From the NCBI GenBank assembly GCA_045807225.1, contig JBJMHU010000182.1:1-37061 (forward strand): DNA of 37,061 bases, written 5' to 3'. A program made the position numbers and the translations under genes. This document shows positions 23,901 through 31,408 of the stretch, in pieces. Within the stretch, counting starts at the first letter, position 1, and each line of letters opens with the position of its first letter. Source of the DNA: Fodinibacter sp045807225 (GTDB taxonomy: Bacteria > Actinomycetota > Actinomycetes > Actinomycetales > Dermatophilaceae). The notes below the pieces were generated by a model, which saw only the letters and a program-made list of their open reading frames with translations, had not been told where the DNA came from and did no database searches.

Positions 23901-24556
23901 GGGCGACCTCGGCTTCCGGAGTGGGCCGGCGTGCGGTGGGCGTGCCGGGCGGTGCGTTCGACGCCCGACTCGGGACCGTAGGGACTGCGCGACCCGCGCT
24001 GCGGTGCGTATCGGTGGCTACGCCGTGTTCGGACGAGCACGGCGATGACTCGGGCGAGCACCGCCAGGCCGACCGCCACGACGCAGGCGACGTAGATGGC
24101 CGACATCCAGCCCTCGCCGGAGTCGGTGCCGATGAACAGGCCGTGCACCACGGCGGAGGCCCAGGCGACGTAGGTCGTGAGGTGCACGGCGAACCACACC
24201 CGATGAGAGATCCTGGCGTGGGCCAGGGAGGTGGCGATCACGAGCGCGAGCAGGTCGAGCGTGATGGCGCCGAGCGCCATCCAGACCGGCTCGTAGGTCG
24301 CCCCGAACGGCACGAAGGCCTGCCACCAGCGGATGTCGACGTAGGAGTCGACGACGGCGCTGACCACGTGGGCGACCAGCATGAAGACCGACAGTGCGGC
24401 CAGTGCGCGGTGCAGGCCCTGGGTCACGAAGCGCGGCCACAGCGGCGTGGCCGAGCGGCCGGTCGCGAGCACGCCCAGCACCACGGTCGCGGTGAACACG
24501 GCGAGCAGCACCACGCCGGTGCCGCGGTTGAGGTACCAGAGCAGGGGGGACGTCAT
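23897..24556 (-). CDS. Ferric-reductase-like transmembrane protein
   Basis: The 219-residue protein has about six membrane helices. Histidines in GLHRALAALSVFMLVAHVVS and RVWFAVHLTTYVAWASAVVHG are at typical haem-ligand positions of the ferric reductase-like (MsrQ/YedZ-type) domain. It would carry electrons across the membrane through haem b. The C-terminal 40 residues are Arg/Ser/Pro-rich and cytoplasmic. It overlaps apbE and the NuoF-like gene by 4 bases each, which points to one redox complex or chain. Confidence 0.9.
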   Translation of the reverse strand: MTSPLLWYLNRGTGVVLLAVFTATVVLGVLATGRSATPLWPRFVTQGLHRALAALSVFMLVAHVVSAVVDSYVDIRWWQAFVPFGATYEPVWMALGAITLDLLALVIATSLAHARISHRVWFAVHLTTYVAWASAVVHGLFIGTDSGEGWMSAIYVACVVAVGLAVLARVIAVLVRTRRSHRYAPQRGSRSPYGPESGVERTARHAHRTPAHSGSRGRP

Positions 24557-25527
24557 GAGCTCTCCTCGATGCCGGACGCGGTCCAGGCGGGGGTGCGGGT
24601 CACGCAGTCGTCGTGGTCGACGAGCCGGGCCGCGACGTTGCGGGTGACGAGCCAGTCGTGGGCGGTGTCGCCGAGCACGATCGAGGCGGTGGTGGCGGCG
24701 TTGGCGGCCGCGCAGGTGTGGCCCATGGCGGTGACGGTGCGCCAGGGGCCCGTCGCGGGCAGGCCGGTGCGGGGGTCGACGAGGTGGTGCCACTGGCGTC
24801 CGCCCCGGCGCCACCGCCGGGCCGAGACGCTCGAGGTGGCCAGGCCGCCCCGGGCGAGGCGCACCAGGGTGCTCGGCCCACCGGCATCCAGGTCGGCCAG
24901 GCTGTGGCCGAGCACGACCGGCTGGTCCTGCGGCTCGTCGGCGGGGGCGGCGGCGCGGATGTCGCCGCCGACGCACGCCAGGACCGGCACCCCGAGGGTG
25001 TCGGTGATCGTGAGAGCCACGAGGTCGGCGGCGAAGGCCTTACCGGTGGCGCCGAGGTCGAGGGCCGCGCCACGGGGCACGGTCACGGTGGTGTCGGTGA
25101 CGACCACCTGCTGCCACGAGCCAGCCCGCACCGGAAGCGCGGTGGGCGCCGGGTCGTTCGCGGGCACCAGCGAGAAGGTGCGGTCGTAGCCGGCCGAGCG
25201 CAGCACCTCGCCCAGCAGCGGGTCGACCAGGCCGTCGGTGTCGGCGGCTGCCTCGAGGGCCAGGCGCACCGCGCCGACGAGCACGGGGGAGACCTCGACG
25301 GCCTCGCCCGCGGCGGCGTTGGCGCGCATCAGGTCGCTGTCGTCGCGGAAGCGGCTGCAGGTCATGTCGACCTCGGCGAGCACCTGCGCGGCCAGCTCGG
25401 TGGCGGCCGCCACGGCATCCGGGGTGGTGCGCAGCTCGACGTAGGTGCCCAGGGCACGCCAGGACGAGGCGCCGCGCTCGTGGTCGACGCTCGCGCGGCT
25501 GGCCGGCTCGTGGGTCCGGGCCGTCAC
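24553..25527 (-). CDS. apbE: FAD:protein FMN transferase (ApbE family)
   Basis: ApbE covalently attaches FMN from FAD to a Ser/Thr in exported or membrane flavoproteins. The 324-residue protein shows MTCSRFRDDSDL near the N-terminus, ALDLGATGKAFAADL, CVGGDIRA, and GGLATSSVSARRW with WHHLVDPRTGLPA, matching ApbE nucleotide and Mg sites. I see no signal peptide or lipobox, so it may act in the cytoplasm before export. The GTG start overlaps the stop of the serine-rich gene. No protein with a recognisable FMN_bind domain is in the window. Confidence 0.9.
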   Translation of the reverse strand: MTARTHEPASRASVDHERGASSWRALGTYVELRTTPDAVAAATELAAQVLAEVDMTCSRFRDDSDLMRANAAAGEAVEVSPVLVGAVRLALEAAADTDGLVDPLLGEVLRSAGYDRTFSLVPANDPAPTALPVRAGSWQQVVVTDTTVTVPRGAALDLGATGKAFAADLVALTITDTLGVPVLACVGGDIRAAAPADEPQDQPVVLGHSLADLDAGGPSTLVRLARGGLATSSVSARRWRRGGRQWHHLVDPRTGLPATGPWRTVTAMGHTCAAANAATTASIVLGDTAHDWLVTRNVAARLVDHDDCVTRTPAWTASGIEESS

Positions 25528-26003
25528 GAGCCCGTGCTCGGCGGCGGGGGCGGGGGCGGCGGCTTCGGCTTGCTCGTCGTCTTCCTGGTGCTCGACGAGG
25601 AGGAGGACGAGGAGGAGGACGAGGACGATGAGCGCGAGGACGACGAGGACGATGACGAGGAGCGCGAGGACGACGAGGACGACCCGACCGTCGAGCTGCC
25701 GGGGGACGACGCCGCGGCGATCGTCACGTGTGTGATGACCGTCTTCTTCCTGCGCTGCTTGGTGACCACGACGGGGTTCTCCTTGGCCCACTCGACCAGG
25801 GCGTCGTGGTGGGTCTTGGCTGCGGCGGCGTCGGCCGCGGCCTTGACCCGGGCCTTCTCCGCGTTCTTCGCGGCGGTCTCCTGAGCAGCAGAGGCCGTGG
25901 CCACCCCCGTTCCGGCGACCGTTGCGGCGGCGAGCGTTCCGCTCAGCACGGTGAGCACGACGCGCGACCGGTCTCGTTGACCGGTGCTCAGCAGGGCTCT
26001 CAC
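25524..26003 (-). CDS. Exported serine-rich low-complexity protein
   Basis: The 159-residue product has a basic N-terminus and a hydrophobic segment ending in ATASAA (signal peptide or anchor, about 14-42). A charged Ala/Lys helix region follows to about residue 90, then about 45 residues of nearly pure Ser with a few Arg, then KPKPPPPPPPPSTGS. No FMN-binding or enzymatic motif is visible. The GTG at 26003 has an AGAGGA ribosome site. It is first in the apbE operon, where relatives often have an FMN_bind protein, so it may be a degenerate or functionally different replacement. The opposite strand reads as Asp/Glu repeats; operon overlap favours this strand. Confidence 0.75.
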   Translation of the reverse strand: MRALLSTGQRDRSRVVLTVLSGTLAAATVAGTGVATASAAQETAAKNAEKARVKAAADAAAAKTHHDALVEWAKENPVVVTKQRRKKTVITHVTIAAASSPGSSTVGSSSSSSRSSSSSSSSSRSSSSSSSSSSSSSSTRKTTSKPKPPPPPPPPSTGS

Positions 26004-26096
26004 GGGTGCGGTCCTCTCGTTGGTTCGAGGCACGACGAATCGCGGTGCCGGAGAAGACGATGCCTCCCGGCGCGACAAGACCGCCTCATCCACCTG

Positions 26097-26138
26097 TCAA
26101 GGGAGGGTTAAGGCCGCTGCGGCTTAACCCCGCCTTGA
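26097..26138. promoter_or_regulatory. Symmetric operator with 11-bp-spaced half-sites
   Basis: On the plus strand TCAAGG (26097) and TTAAGG (26108) are 11 bases apart. On the minus strand TCAAGG (from 26138) and TTAAGC (from 26127) are also 11 bases apart. The whole forms a near-perfect palindrome around CCGCTGCGG. Direct repeats with 11-bp spacing are what OmpR/PhoB regulators bind. A TTGACA -35-like hexamer for the redox operon overlaps its left edge (26095-26100, minus). Confidence 0.6.
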
Positions 26139-26246
26139 GGCGGCGACGACCCGCGCTTGACCGACCACCAGCGAGGATCGGGTCCTGACCTGCTCGCGGT
26201 CGCGCCCTGACGCCGCCGCACCCTGCACCGTCCACCCGGAGGTCCC

Positions 26247-26630
26247 GTGTCCCTCATCCGTACCGTCACCGCCGGAGCCCTCGTCGGTTCCGTCGCCGCC
26301 CTGGGCATCTTCGTGTCCCTGGGGCCCGACGACATGGGCCGTGCCGCCGCCCCCGCCGCCCCCACGTACGGGCCGGTCCCGACCCCCACGGTCACCCGGC
26401 TGGCCGACTGCACGCCGCCGGCGAAGCTGAAGAAGGGCGTCTGCGTCACCACCAAGGTGGTCGTCCAGTCCGCCGCGGTGGCCTCGACCGGCACGCCGAC
26501 CTCCTCGCCGCGCTCGACGCCGCGCACCGCCCCGACCCCCACGCCCTCACCGACCGTCAGCGACCCGGCGGCGGTCGACCCGCGGGCCACGCCCACCGAG
26601 CGGTCCCGCGACCACGAGGAGGACGACTGA
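26247..26630 (+). CDS. Small exported protein of unknown function
   Basis: The 127-residue product has an N-terminal hydrophobic helix (about 6-26, TAGALVGSVAALGIFVSL), a pair of cysteines in LADCTPPAKLKKGVCVTTK that could form a disulfide, and a Thr/Ser/Pro-rich tail ending in Asp/Glu. The GTG start has a GGAGG ribosome site. It is divergent from the redox operon across the 26097-26138 operator and convergent with the histidine kinase gene. I do not recognise a family. Confidence 0.75.
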   Translation: MSLIRTVTAGALVGSVAALGIFVSLGPDDMGRAAAPAAPTYGPVPTPTVTRLADCTPPAKLKKGVCVTTKVVVQSAAVASTGTPTSSPRSTPRTAPTPTPSPTVSDPAAVDPRATPTERSRDHEEDD

Positions 26631-26673
26631 CGCTCGCGCGCCGGACGGGGCCTGCGGGATGCCGGTGACCCGC

Positions 26674-28011
26674 TCAGCGCCTGCCGGCGGCGGCACCCCG
26701 GCGCGGCTGGGTGTCCTCCGGCTGCACGGGGAGGTGCACGGTGACCCTCAGGCCGCCCAGCGCGGAGGGCTCGAGCTGCACCGACCCGCCGGCTCCGTCG
26801 GCGATGCGGTGCACGATGGCCAGCCCCAGCCCGGTCGAACCGCCGTGGCTGTGCCCACGACCCAGGTAGGGCTGCTCCATGCCCTGCCCGGCATCCTCGA
26901 CGATGACGACGACCTCGTCGCCGGCCGTGCGCACGCGCACCTGCGCGTCGGTGCCGTCGGGGGTGTGCGCGAAGACGTTGTCGATCAGGATGTCGACCAG
27001 CTCGCCGAGGTCGTCGGCAGCGAGGCCGACCAGCGGCGAGCCCCCCGGTGTGCGCAGCTCGACGAACAGGTCGAGCCGGCGGCCCTGGTCCTCGGCCAGG
27101 GGGAGCCAGAAGGCCACCCGTTCGGCCACCACCGGGGCGAGCCGACACGTTGCGGGCAGCTCGTCGCGCACCGCTCGGCGAGCCTCGTGCACCACGTCGT
27201 CGATGCTGCGCTGCAGGTCCTCGACATGGCCGCGCAGTCGGGTGGCGACGTCCTCGTCCTCCACGAGGTCGGTGTCCAGCCGCAGCGCGGTCACGGGGGT
27301 GCGCAGCCGGTGGCCGAGGTCGGCAACGTGCTCGCGTTCGGCGGCCACCAGGCCGTGGATGCGGTCGGCGAGGGCGTTGAGGGCCTCGCCCAGCTCGACC
27401 GTCTCCGGCGGTCCGCCGGGCACGGCGCGGGCGCTGGAGTCACCCTCGCGCAGCCGGTGGGCGACCTCGGCGACCTCGCTGACCGGAACGCTGGTGCGGC
27501 GGCCGAGCCACAGGGCCACGCCGACCGAGACGGCCACCAGCGCCAGACCCAGCCCCAGGATCGCCGCCCACGCGGCATACACCCCGGACCGCAGCTCCGA
27601 CGCCGGCACCGATGCGACCACGACCTCGATCCCGCGGGCTGTCCGCACGGGCACCAGCGAGTCCAGCCCTTCGGCGGTCGGCCTCGTGAAGGCCGCCCTG
27701 TTCGTTCGAGCCTCACCGACGGCGGCGGCCGAGTCGGCGGTCAGCGGCTCCTGCGGCCCGAGCAGGGTGCCGGACTCCTCCACGACCACGACCTCCGGGC
27801 CACGGTTGCTGAGATCAGTGACGTTGCGCGAGATCGTGGCGGGGTCGCCGAGGGCGGCGACGAGCGTCGCCACGCTCTGCGCCTGCTCCCGAGCCCGCGT
27901 CGTGGCCTTGTCGGTGGCGATGTTGGCGTAGAGGACGCAGAGCGGCACGATGAACGCCAGGACGACCGCGGAGGTCGTGGCGGCCACCAGCCACGCGATC
28001 CGGCGAGCCAT
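26674..28011 (-). CDS. Two-component sensor histidine kinase
   Basis: The 445-residue protein has membrane helices at about 7-29 and 145-169 flanking an extracytoplasmic sensor domain of about 115 residues. A HAMP region follows, then the H-box DLGHRLRTPVTALRL with His234, the N-box DILIDNVFAHT, G1 VEDAGQGM and G2 GSTGLGLAIVHRIADG. The H-box has GHRLRTP in place of the usual SHELRTP. The ATG overlaps the response-regulator stop by one base (TGATG). Its signal is unknown; nearby exported and redox genes are candidate targets. Confidence 0.95.
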   Translation of the reverse strand: MARRIAWLVAATTSAVVLAFIVPLCVLYANIATDKATTRAREQAQSVATLVAALGDPATISRNVTDLSNRGPEVVVVEESGTLLGPQEPLTADSAAAVGEARTNRAAFTRPTAEGLDSLVPVRTARGIEVVVASVPASELRSGVYAAWAAILGLGLALVAVSVGVALWLGRRTSVPVSEVAEVAHRLREGDSSARAVPGGPPETVELGEALNALADRIHGLVAAEREHVADLGHRLRTPVTALRLDTDLVEDEDVATRLRGHVEDLQRSIDDVVHEARRAVRDELPATCRLAPVVAERVAFWLPLAEDQGRRLDLFVELRTPGGSPLVGLAADDLGELVDILIDNVFAHTPDGTDAQVRVRTAGDEVVVIVEDAGQGMEQPYLGRGHSHGGSTGLGLAIVHRIADGAGGSVQLEPSALGGLRVTVHLPVQPEDTQPRRGAAAGRR

Positions 28012-28748
28012 CAGGTCTCGACGTCGGCGGGGGTGCTGGCGTCCACGTCCACGTCCACGTCCACGTCGTCCGTCGGTGGCGCGAGGCGCACCCCCACGCC
28101 GCGCACACTGTGCAGGTACACCGGATGAGCGGCCGTCTCGCCGAGCTTGCGGCGCAGCCACGACAGGTGCACGTCGACGGTGCGTTCACCGCCTCCGTAC
28201 GGCTGGTTCCAGACCTCCTCCAGGATCTCCCGCTTGGTGACCACCTCACCCGCGCGCTGGGCCAGGAGCAGCAGCAGGTCGAACTCGCGGCGCGAGAGCT
28301 CCACGTCCCGGTCTGCGAGCGTGCAGCTCCGGGTCACGGCATCGACGACCAGGTCGCCGACCCGCAGCGGCTCGGCGGGCTCCTCGGTCTCCGTACGGCG
28401 CAGCACGGCACGGATGCGGGCCTCGAGCTGGTCCATGCCGAAGGGCTTGACCACGTAGTCGTCCGCGCCGGCGTCGAGCGCCTTCACGATCGACGGGTCG
28501 TCGTCACGGGCCGTCACGACGATGACCGGAGTGCGACGCACGGCTCGCAGCATGGTGAGCAGGCTGTGCCCGTCCAGGTCGGGCAGGCCCAGGTCGAGCA
28601 GCACCAGGTCGGGCTGCTCCTCGAGGGCGTTCTGCAGGCCGACCAGCCCGCTCGGCGCGCTGGAGACCGCGTAGCCGCGGTCGGTCAACGAGCGGACGAG
28701 CGAGGACCGGATCCCGGGGTCGTCCTCGATCACCAGCACGTGTGTCAC
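28011..28748 (-). CDS. OmpR/PhoB-family response regulator
   Basis: The 245-residue protein has a receiver domain with acidic VIEDD, phospho-acceptor Asp52 in LLDLGLPDLDG and Lys101 in DDYVVKPFG. A winged-helix domain follows, with RREFDLLLLLAQRAGEVV and RTVDVHLSWLRRKLG, ending VRGVGVRLAPP. An acidic tail DVDVDVDVD is encoded by a hexanucleotide repeat. The GTG at 28748 follows a TAGCGT -10 box by 7 bases, so the message is probably leaderless. The 11-bp-spaced site at 26097-26138 is a plausible target. Confidence 0.95.
   Translation of the reverse strand: MTHVLVIEDDPGIRSSLVRSLTDRGYAVSSAPSGLVGLQNALEEQPDLVLLDLGLPDLDGHSLLTMLRAVRRTPVIVVTARDDDPSIVKALDAGADDYVVKPFGMDQLEARIRAVLRRTETEEPAEPLRVGDLVVDAVTRSCTLADRDVELSRREFDLLLLLAQRAGEVVTKREILEEVWNQPYGGGERTVDVHLSWLRRKLGETAAHPVYLHSVRGVGVRLAPPTDDVDVDVDVDASTPADVET
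28041..28064. repeat. Hexanucleotide repeat (GTCCAC)4
   Basis: Four perfect GTCCAC units encode the Asp-Val repeats in the C-terminal tail of the response regulator. Copy-number change would keep frame. Confidence 0.85.
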
Positions 28749-28755
28749 AGTGGGA

Positions 28756-28761
28756 ACGCTA
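28756..28761 (-). promoter_or_regulatory. Leaderless -10 element of the two-component operon
   Basis: On the minus strand TAGCGT is followed by 7 bases and the GTG start at 28748. The divergent plus-strand gene starts 29 bases away, so both share a short control region. Confidence 0.55.
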
Positions 28762-28789
28762 GAGCAGGCAGAGGCCGAAGGTGGTGAGG

Positions 28790-29509
28790 ATGGGACGTCG
28801 CCCACTCCTGGTCATGGTGCTGGGCTGGTTCGCCGTGGTCGGCGCGGTCGGGGTCATCACCTTCGTCGTCGTCAGCAACGCCGGCAGTGGCGTCGGCCGG
28901 GCCTCCGCCGCCGAGCGGGTCGTGGTCGTGCCGCCGCAGGACTCGGCCTCGCCGACCGTGACGTCCCCGGGCACGCCCACCCCGTCCGTTCCCCCGACGG
29001 CGTCGTCGTCGAGGCCCACCGGGTCCACCTCTGCCCAGCCCACCAGGCCCACGGACACCCCCGACCCACGGCCGACGTCGAAGGCTCCTCGCCCGAACCC
29101 GCCCACCGTCGACCCGCGCACGGCGTCGTTCAGCACCGAAGGCGGGATCGTCGTGGCCACCTGCCGGGGCGCGAGGATCACGGTGATGTCGATCCGCCCG
29201 CGCGACGACTGGCGCTTCGGCGACACCGAGCTCGAGCGGGGTGCACTCGAGGTGACCTTCACGACCACCGGGCGGGAGGTCGAGGTCTACCTGCGCTGCG
29301 TCGACGAGGTGCCGACCCGGCTGAAGCCCGGCGCCCACCGGGGGGCCCCGGACCCGGCATCGACGGAAAGTCGGTCCTCGCAACTGGTCCATGTGCAGGA
29401 GAGGGTGCAGTCTGAGGGTCTTGAGCACGCGACTCCCACCCCGTCCCCCACCAGTACCAGCACCCCGACCGACACCCCGTCCAGCACCGAGGAGACTCCC
29501 CATGGCTGA
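28790..29509 (+). CDS. Exported Ser/Thr/Pro-rich protein of unknown function
   Basis: The 239-residue product has a hydrophobic N-terminal segment (LLVMVLGWFAVVGAVGVITFVVV, quoted only to show position 5-27 approximately), a long Pro/Ser/Thr linker, and a compact domain near 115-180. That domain contains GGIVVATCRGARITVMSIRP and EVYLRCVDEVPTR, with two cysteines that may pair. A second Ser/Thr-rich tail follows. I do not recognise the domain. The ATG at 28790 was preferred; GTG starts at 28781 and 28784 are possible. It is divergent from the response regulator and overlaps the desaturase gene by 8 bases. Confidence 0.75.
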   Translation: MGRRPLLVMVLGWFAVVGAVGVITFVVVSNAGSGVGRASAAERVVVVPPQDSASPTVTSPGTPTPSVPPTASSSRPTGSTSAQPTRPTDTPDPRPTSKAPRPNPPTVDPRTASFSTEGGIVVATCRGARITVMSIRPRDDWRFGDTELERGALEVTFTTTGREVEVYLRCVDEVPTRLKPGAHRGAPDPASTESRSSQLVHVQERVQSEGLEHATPTPSPTSTSTPTDTPSSTEETPHG

Positions 29510-30437
29510 TCTCGACACCGCACAGCTCCTGTCCGCGCTCGAGCCGGTCGCCGAGGAGAACCTCAACCGGCACCTCAACGTCGCCCAGGAGTGGATGCCG
29601 CACGAGTACGTGCCGTGGTCGCTGGGCCGCGACTTCAAGGAGCTCGGTGGTGACCCGTGGTCGGTCGACCAGTCGCAGCTGTCGCAGATCGCCCGCACCG
29701 CGCTCGAGGTCAACCTGCTCACCGAGGACAACCTGCCGAGCTACCACCGCGAGATCGAGCGCGCCTTCGGCCGCGACAGCGCCTGGGGCGCCTGGGTCAA
29801 CCGCTGGACCGCGGAGGAGGGGCGGCACGCGTTCTGCATCCGCGACTACCTGCTGGTGACCCGTGGCGTCGACCCCGACGAGCTGGAGCGGGCGCGGATG
29901 TCGACGATGGAGACCGGCTTCGACTCCGGCGACAAGCCGTTGCTCAACGTGTGTGCCTACGTGTCGTTCCAGGAGCTCGCCACCCGTGTCTCACACCGCA
30001 ACACGGGCAAGTTCACCGACGAGCCCATCGCGGAGAAGCTGCTGACGCGGGTCGCCAAGGACGAGAACCTGCACATGATCTTCTACCGCAACATCGTGCA
30101 GGCAGCGCTCGACCTCACCCCCAGCCAGACGATGCGGGCGATCACCGACGAGGTCGTCAACTTCCAGATGCCGGGCTCGATCATCCCCGGCTTCGGGCGC
30201 AAGGCGGTGCAGATGGCGATGGCCGGCATCTACGACCTGCGCATCCACCACGACGACATCGTCGCGCCGCTCCTGCGCCAGTGGGGCATCTGGGAGCTCG
30301 AGGGCCTGGACGCCGACGGCGAGGCGGCGCGCGACGAGCTGGCGGCCGCGGTCAAGGCGCTGGATGCCGAGGCGAGCAAGTTCGTCGAGAAGCGCGAGGA
30401 GCGCGCCGCCAAGCTGGCTGCCCGCCAGAACGCGTGA
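29502..30437 (+). CDS. Acyl-ACP desaturase (DesA family)
   Basis: This soluble di-iron enzyme introduces a cis double bond into acyl-ACP. The 311-residue protein shows carboxylate/His ligand motifs TAEEGRHAFCIRDYL and KDENLHMIFYRNI, with the first Glu ligands near ALEVNLLTEDNLPSYHREIE. This is the stearoyl-ACP desaturase fold known from Mycobacterium DesA1/DesA2. The ATG has a GAGGAG ribosome site and lies within the end of the preceding gene, so the two are translated together. Monounsaturated fatty acid supply would affect membrane fluidity. Confidence 0.95.
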   Translation: MADLDTAQLLSALEPVAEENLNRHLNVAQEWMPHEYVPWSLGRDFKELGGDPWSVDQSQLSQIARTALEVNLLTEDNLPSYHREIERAFGRDSAWGAWVNRWTAEEGRHAFCIRDYLLVTRGVDPDELERARMSTMETGFDSGDKPLLNVCAYVSFQELATRVSHRNTGKFTDEPIAEKLLTRVAKDENLHMIFYRNIVQAALDLTPSQTMRAITDEVVNFQMPGSIIPGFGRKAVQMAMAGIYDLRIHHDDIVAPLLRQWGIWELEGLDADGEAARDELAAAVKALDAEASKFVEKREERAAKLAARQNA

Positions 30438-30518
30438 GGGGTGGCGTCCCGGTCGGTGCCGTCGCCGTCGCCGGCCCCGGCGCCGGCGCCGGGATGCCGC
30501 GGGCGCGCAGGTGAGCAC

Positions 30519-30524
30519 TAGCCT
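30519..30524 (+). promoter_or_regulatory. Leaderless -10 element of degV
   Basis: TAGCCT ends 6 bases before the GTG at 30531, identical in sequence and spacing to the monooxygenase promoter at 12687. Confidence 0.55.
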
Positions 30525-30530
30525 GCTCGC

Positions 30531-31406
30531 GTGAGCACCGCCCTCGTCACCGACTCCACGGCCTACCTCCCTGCCGACCTCCTCGAGGGACTGGCCGTGC
30601 ACGTCGTGCCGCTGCACGTGGTCGTGGGGGGCAAGGAGCACGCCGAGGGCGTCGACATCGACCCCTCGGCCGTCGCTGCGGCGCTGCGTTCGTTCACTCC
30701 GGTGTCGACCTCGCGGCCGGCGCCGGCGGCGTTCCTGGACGCCTACCGGGCGGCGGCCGCCGCGGGCGCCGAGGCCGTGGTGTCGGTGCACATCTCCGGT
30801 GAGATGTCGAGCACGATCGGGGGTGCCGCGATCGCCGCCGAGGAGTCACCGGTGCCGGTCACGGTCGTCGACTCCCGGGCGCTCGGCATGGCGATGGGGT
30901 ATGCCGTGCTGACCGGTGCACGGCTGGCCGCCGGTGGCGCGTCGGCCACGCGGGTGGCGGATGCCGTGCGCGCCACGTGCGCGGCATCCACCGTCGTCTT
31001 CTACGTCGACACCCTCGAGTACCTGCGCCGCGGCGGCCGGATCGGCAAGGCCGGTGCGCTGGTCGGGTCGGCGCTCTCGATCAAGCCGATCCTCGGGCTG
31101 CGCGACGGCCACATCGTGCCGCTGGAGCGGGTCCGCACCTCGACCCGCGCCATCGCGCGCATCGAGGACCTGGCGGCCGAGGCCGCTTCTACCCTGCCCC
31201 GGGGGGCGTCCGGGGTGGACGTCGCGATCCACCACCTCGACTCCGCGGAGCGGGCCGAGCGGCTCGCCGAGCGGCTGCGTTCCCGGCTGGGCGACGAGGT
31301 GGGGCTGCGGGTGGTCGAGCTCGGTGCCGTGGTGGGGGCGCACGTGGGGCCGGGCACGCTGGCCGTCGCCGTCGTGCCCCGGATCGTGTCGGCATCGGCG
31401 CGCTGA
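30531..31406 (+). CDS. degV: DegV family fatty-acid-binding protein
   Basis: The 291-residue protein binds a fatty acyl chain and in Firmicutes presents it to fatty acid kinase (FakB role). Signatures are ALVTDSTAYLP at the start, PVSTSRPAPAAFL, SGEMSSTIGGA, VDSRALGMAMGY and VDTLEYLRRGGRIGKA. Synteny with Rv2417c near comEA/comEC holds. The plsY gene, whose enzyme uses acyl-phosphate, starts 2 bases after its stop, consistent with a fatty-acid-to-phospholipid route. No fakA gene is visible. Confidence 0.95.
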   Translation: MSTALVTDSTAYLPADLLEGLAVHVVPLHVVVGGKEHAEGVDIDPSAVAAALRSFTPVSTSRPAPAAFLDAYRAAAAAGAEAVVSVHISGEMSSTIGGAAIAAEESPVPVTVVDSRALGMAMGYAVLTGARLAAGGASATRVADAVRATCAASTVVFYVDTLEYLRRGGRIGKAGALVGSALSIKPILGLRDGHIVPLERVRTSTRAIARIEDLAAEAASTLPRGASGVDVAIHHLDSAERAERLAERLRSRLGDEVGLRVVELGAVVGAHVGPGTLAVAVVPRIVSASAR

Positions 31407-31408
31407 GC

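Noticed and set aside
24613..25884. Acidic plus-strand protein with Asp/Glu repeats opposite apbE
   Set aside because: It overlaps apbE entirely. The acidic run is the complement of the Ser codons, and operon overlaps support the minus strand.
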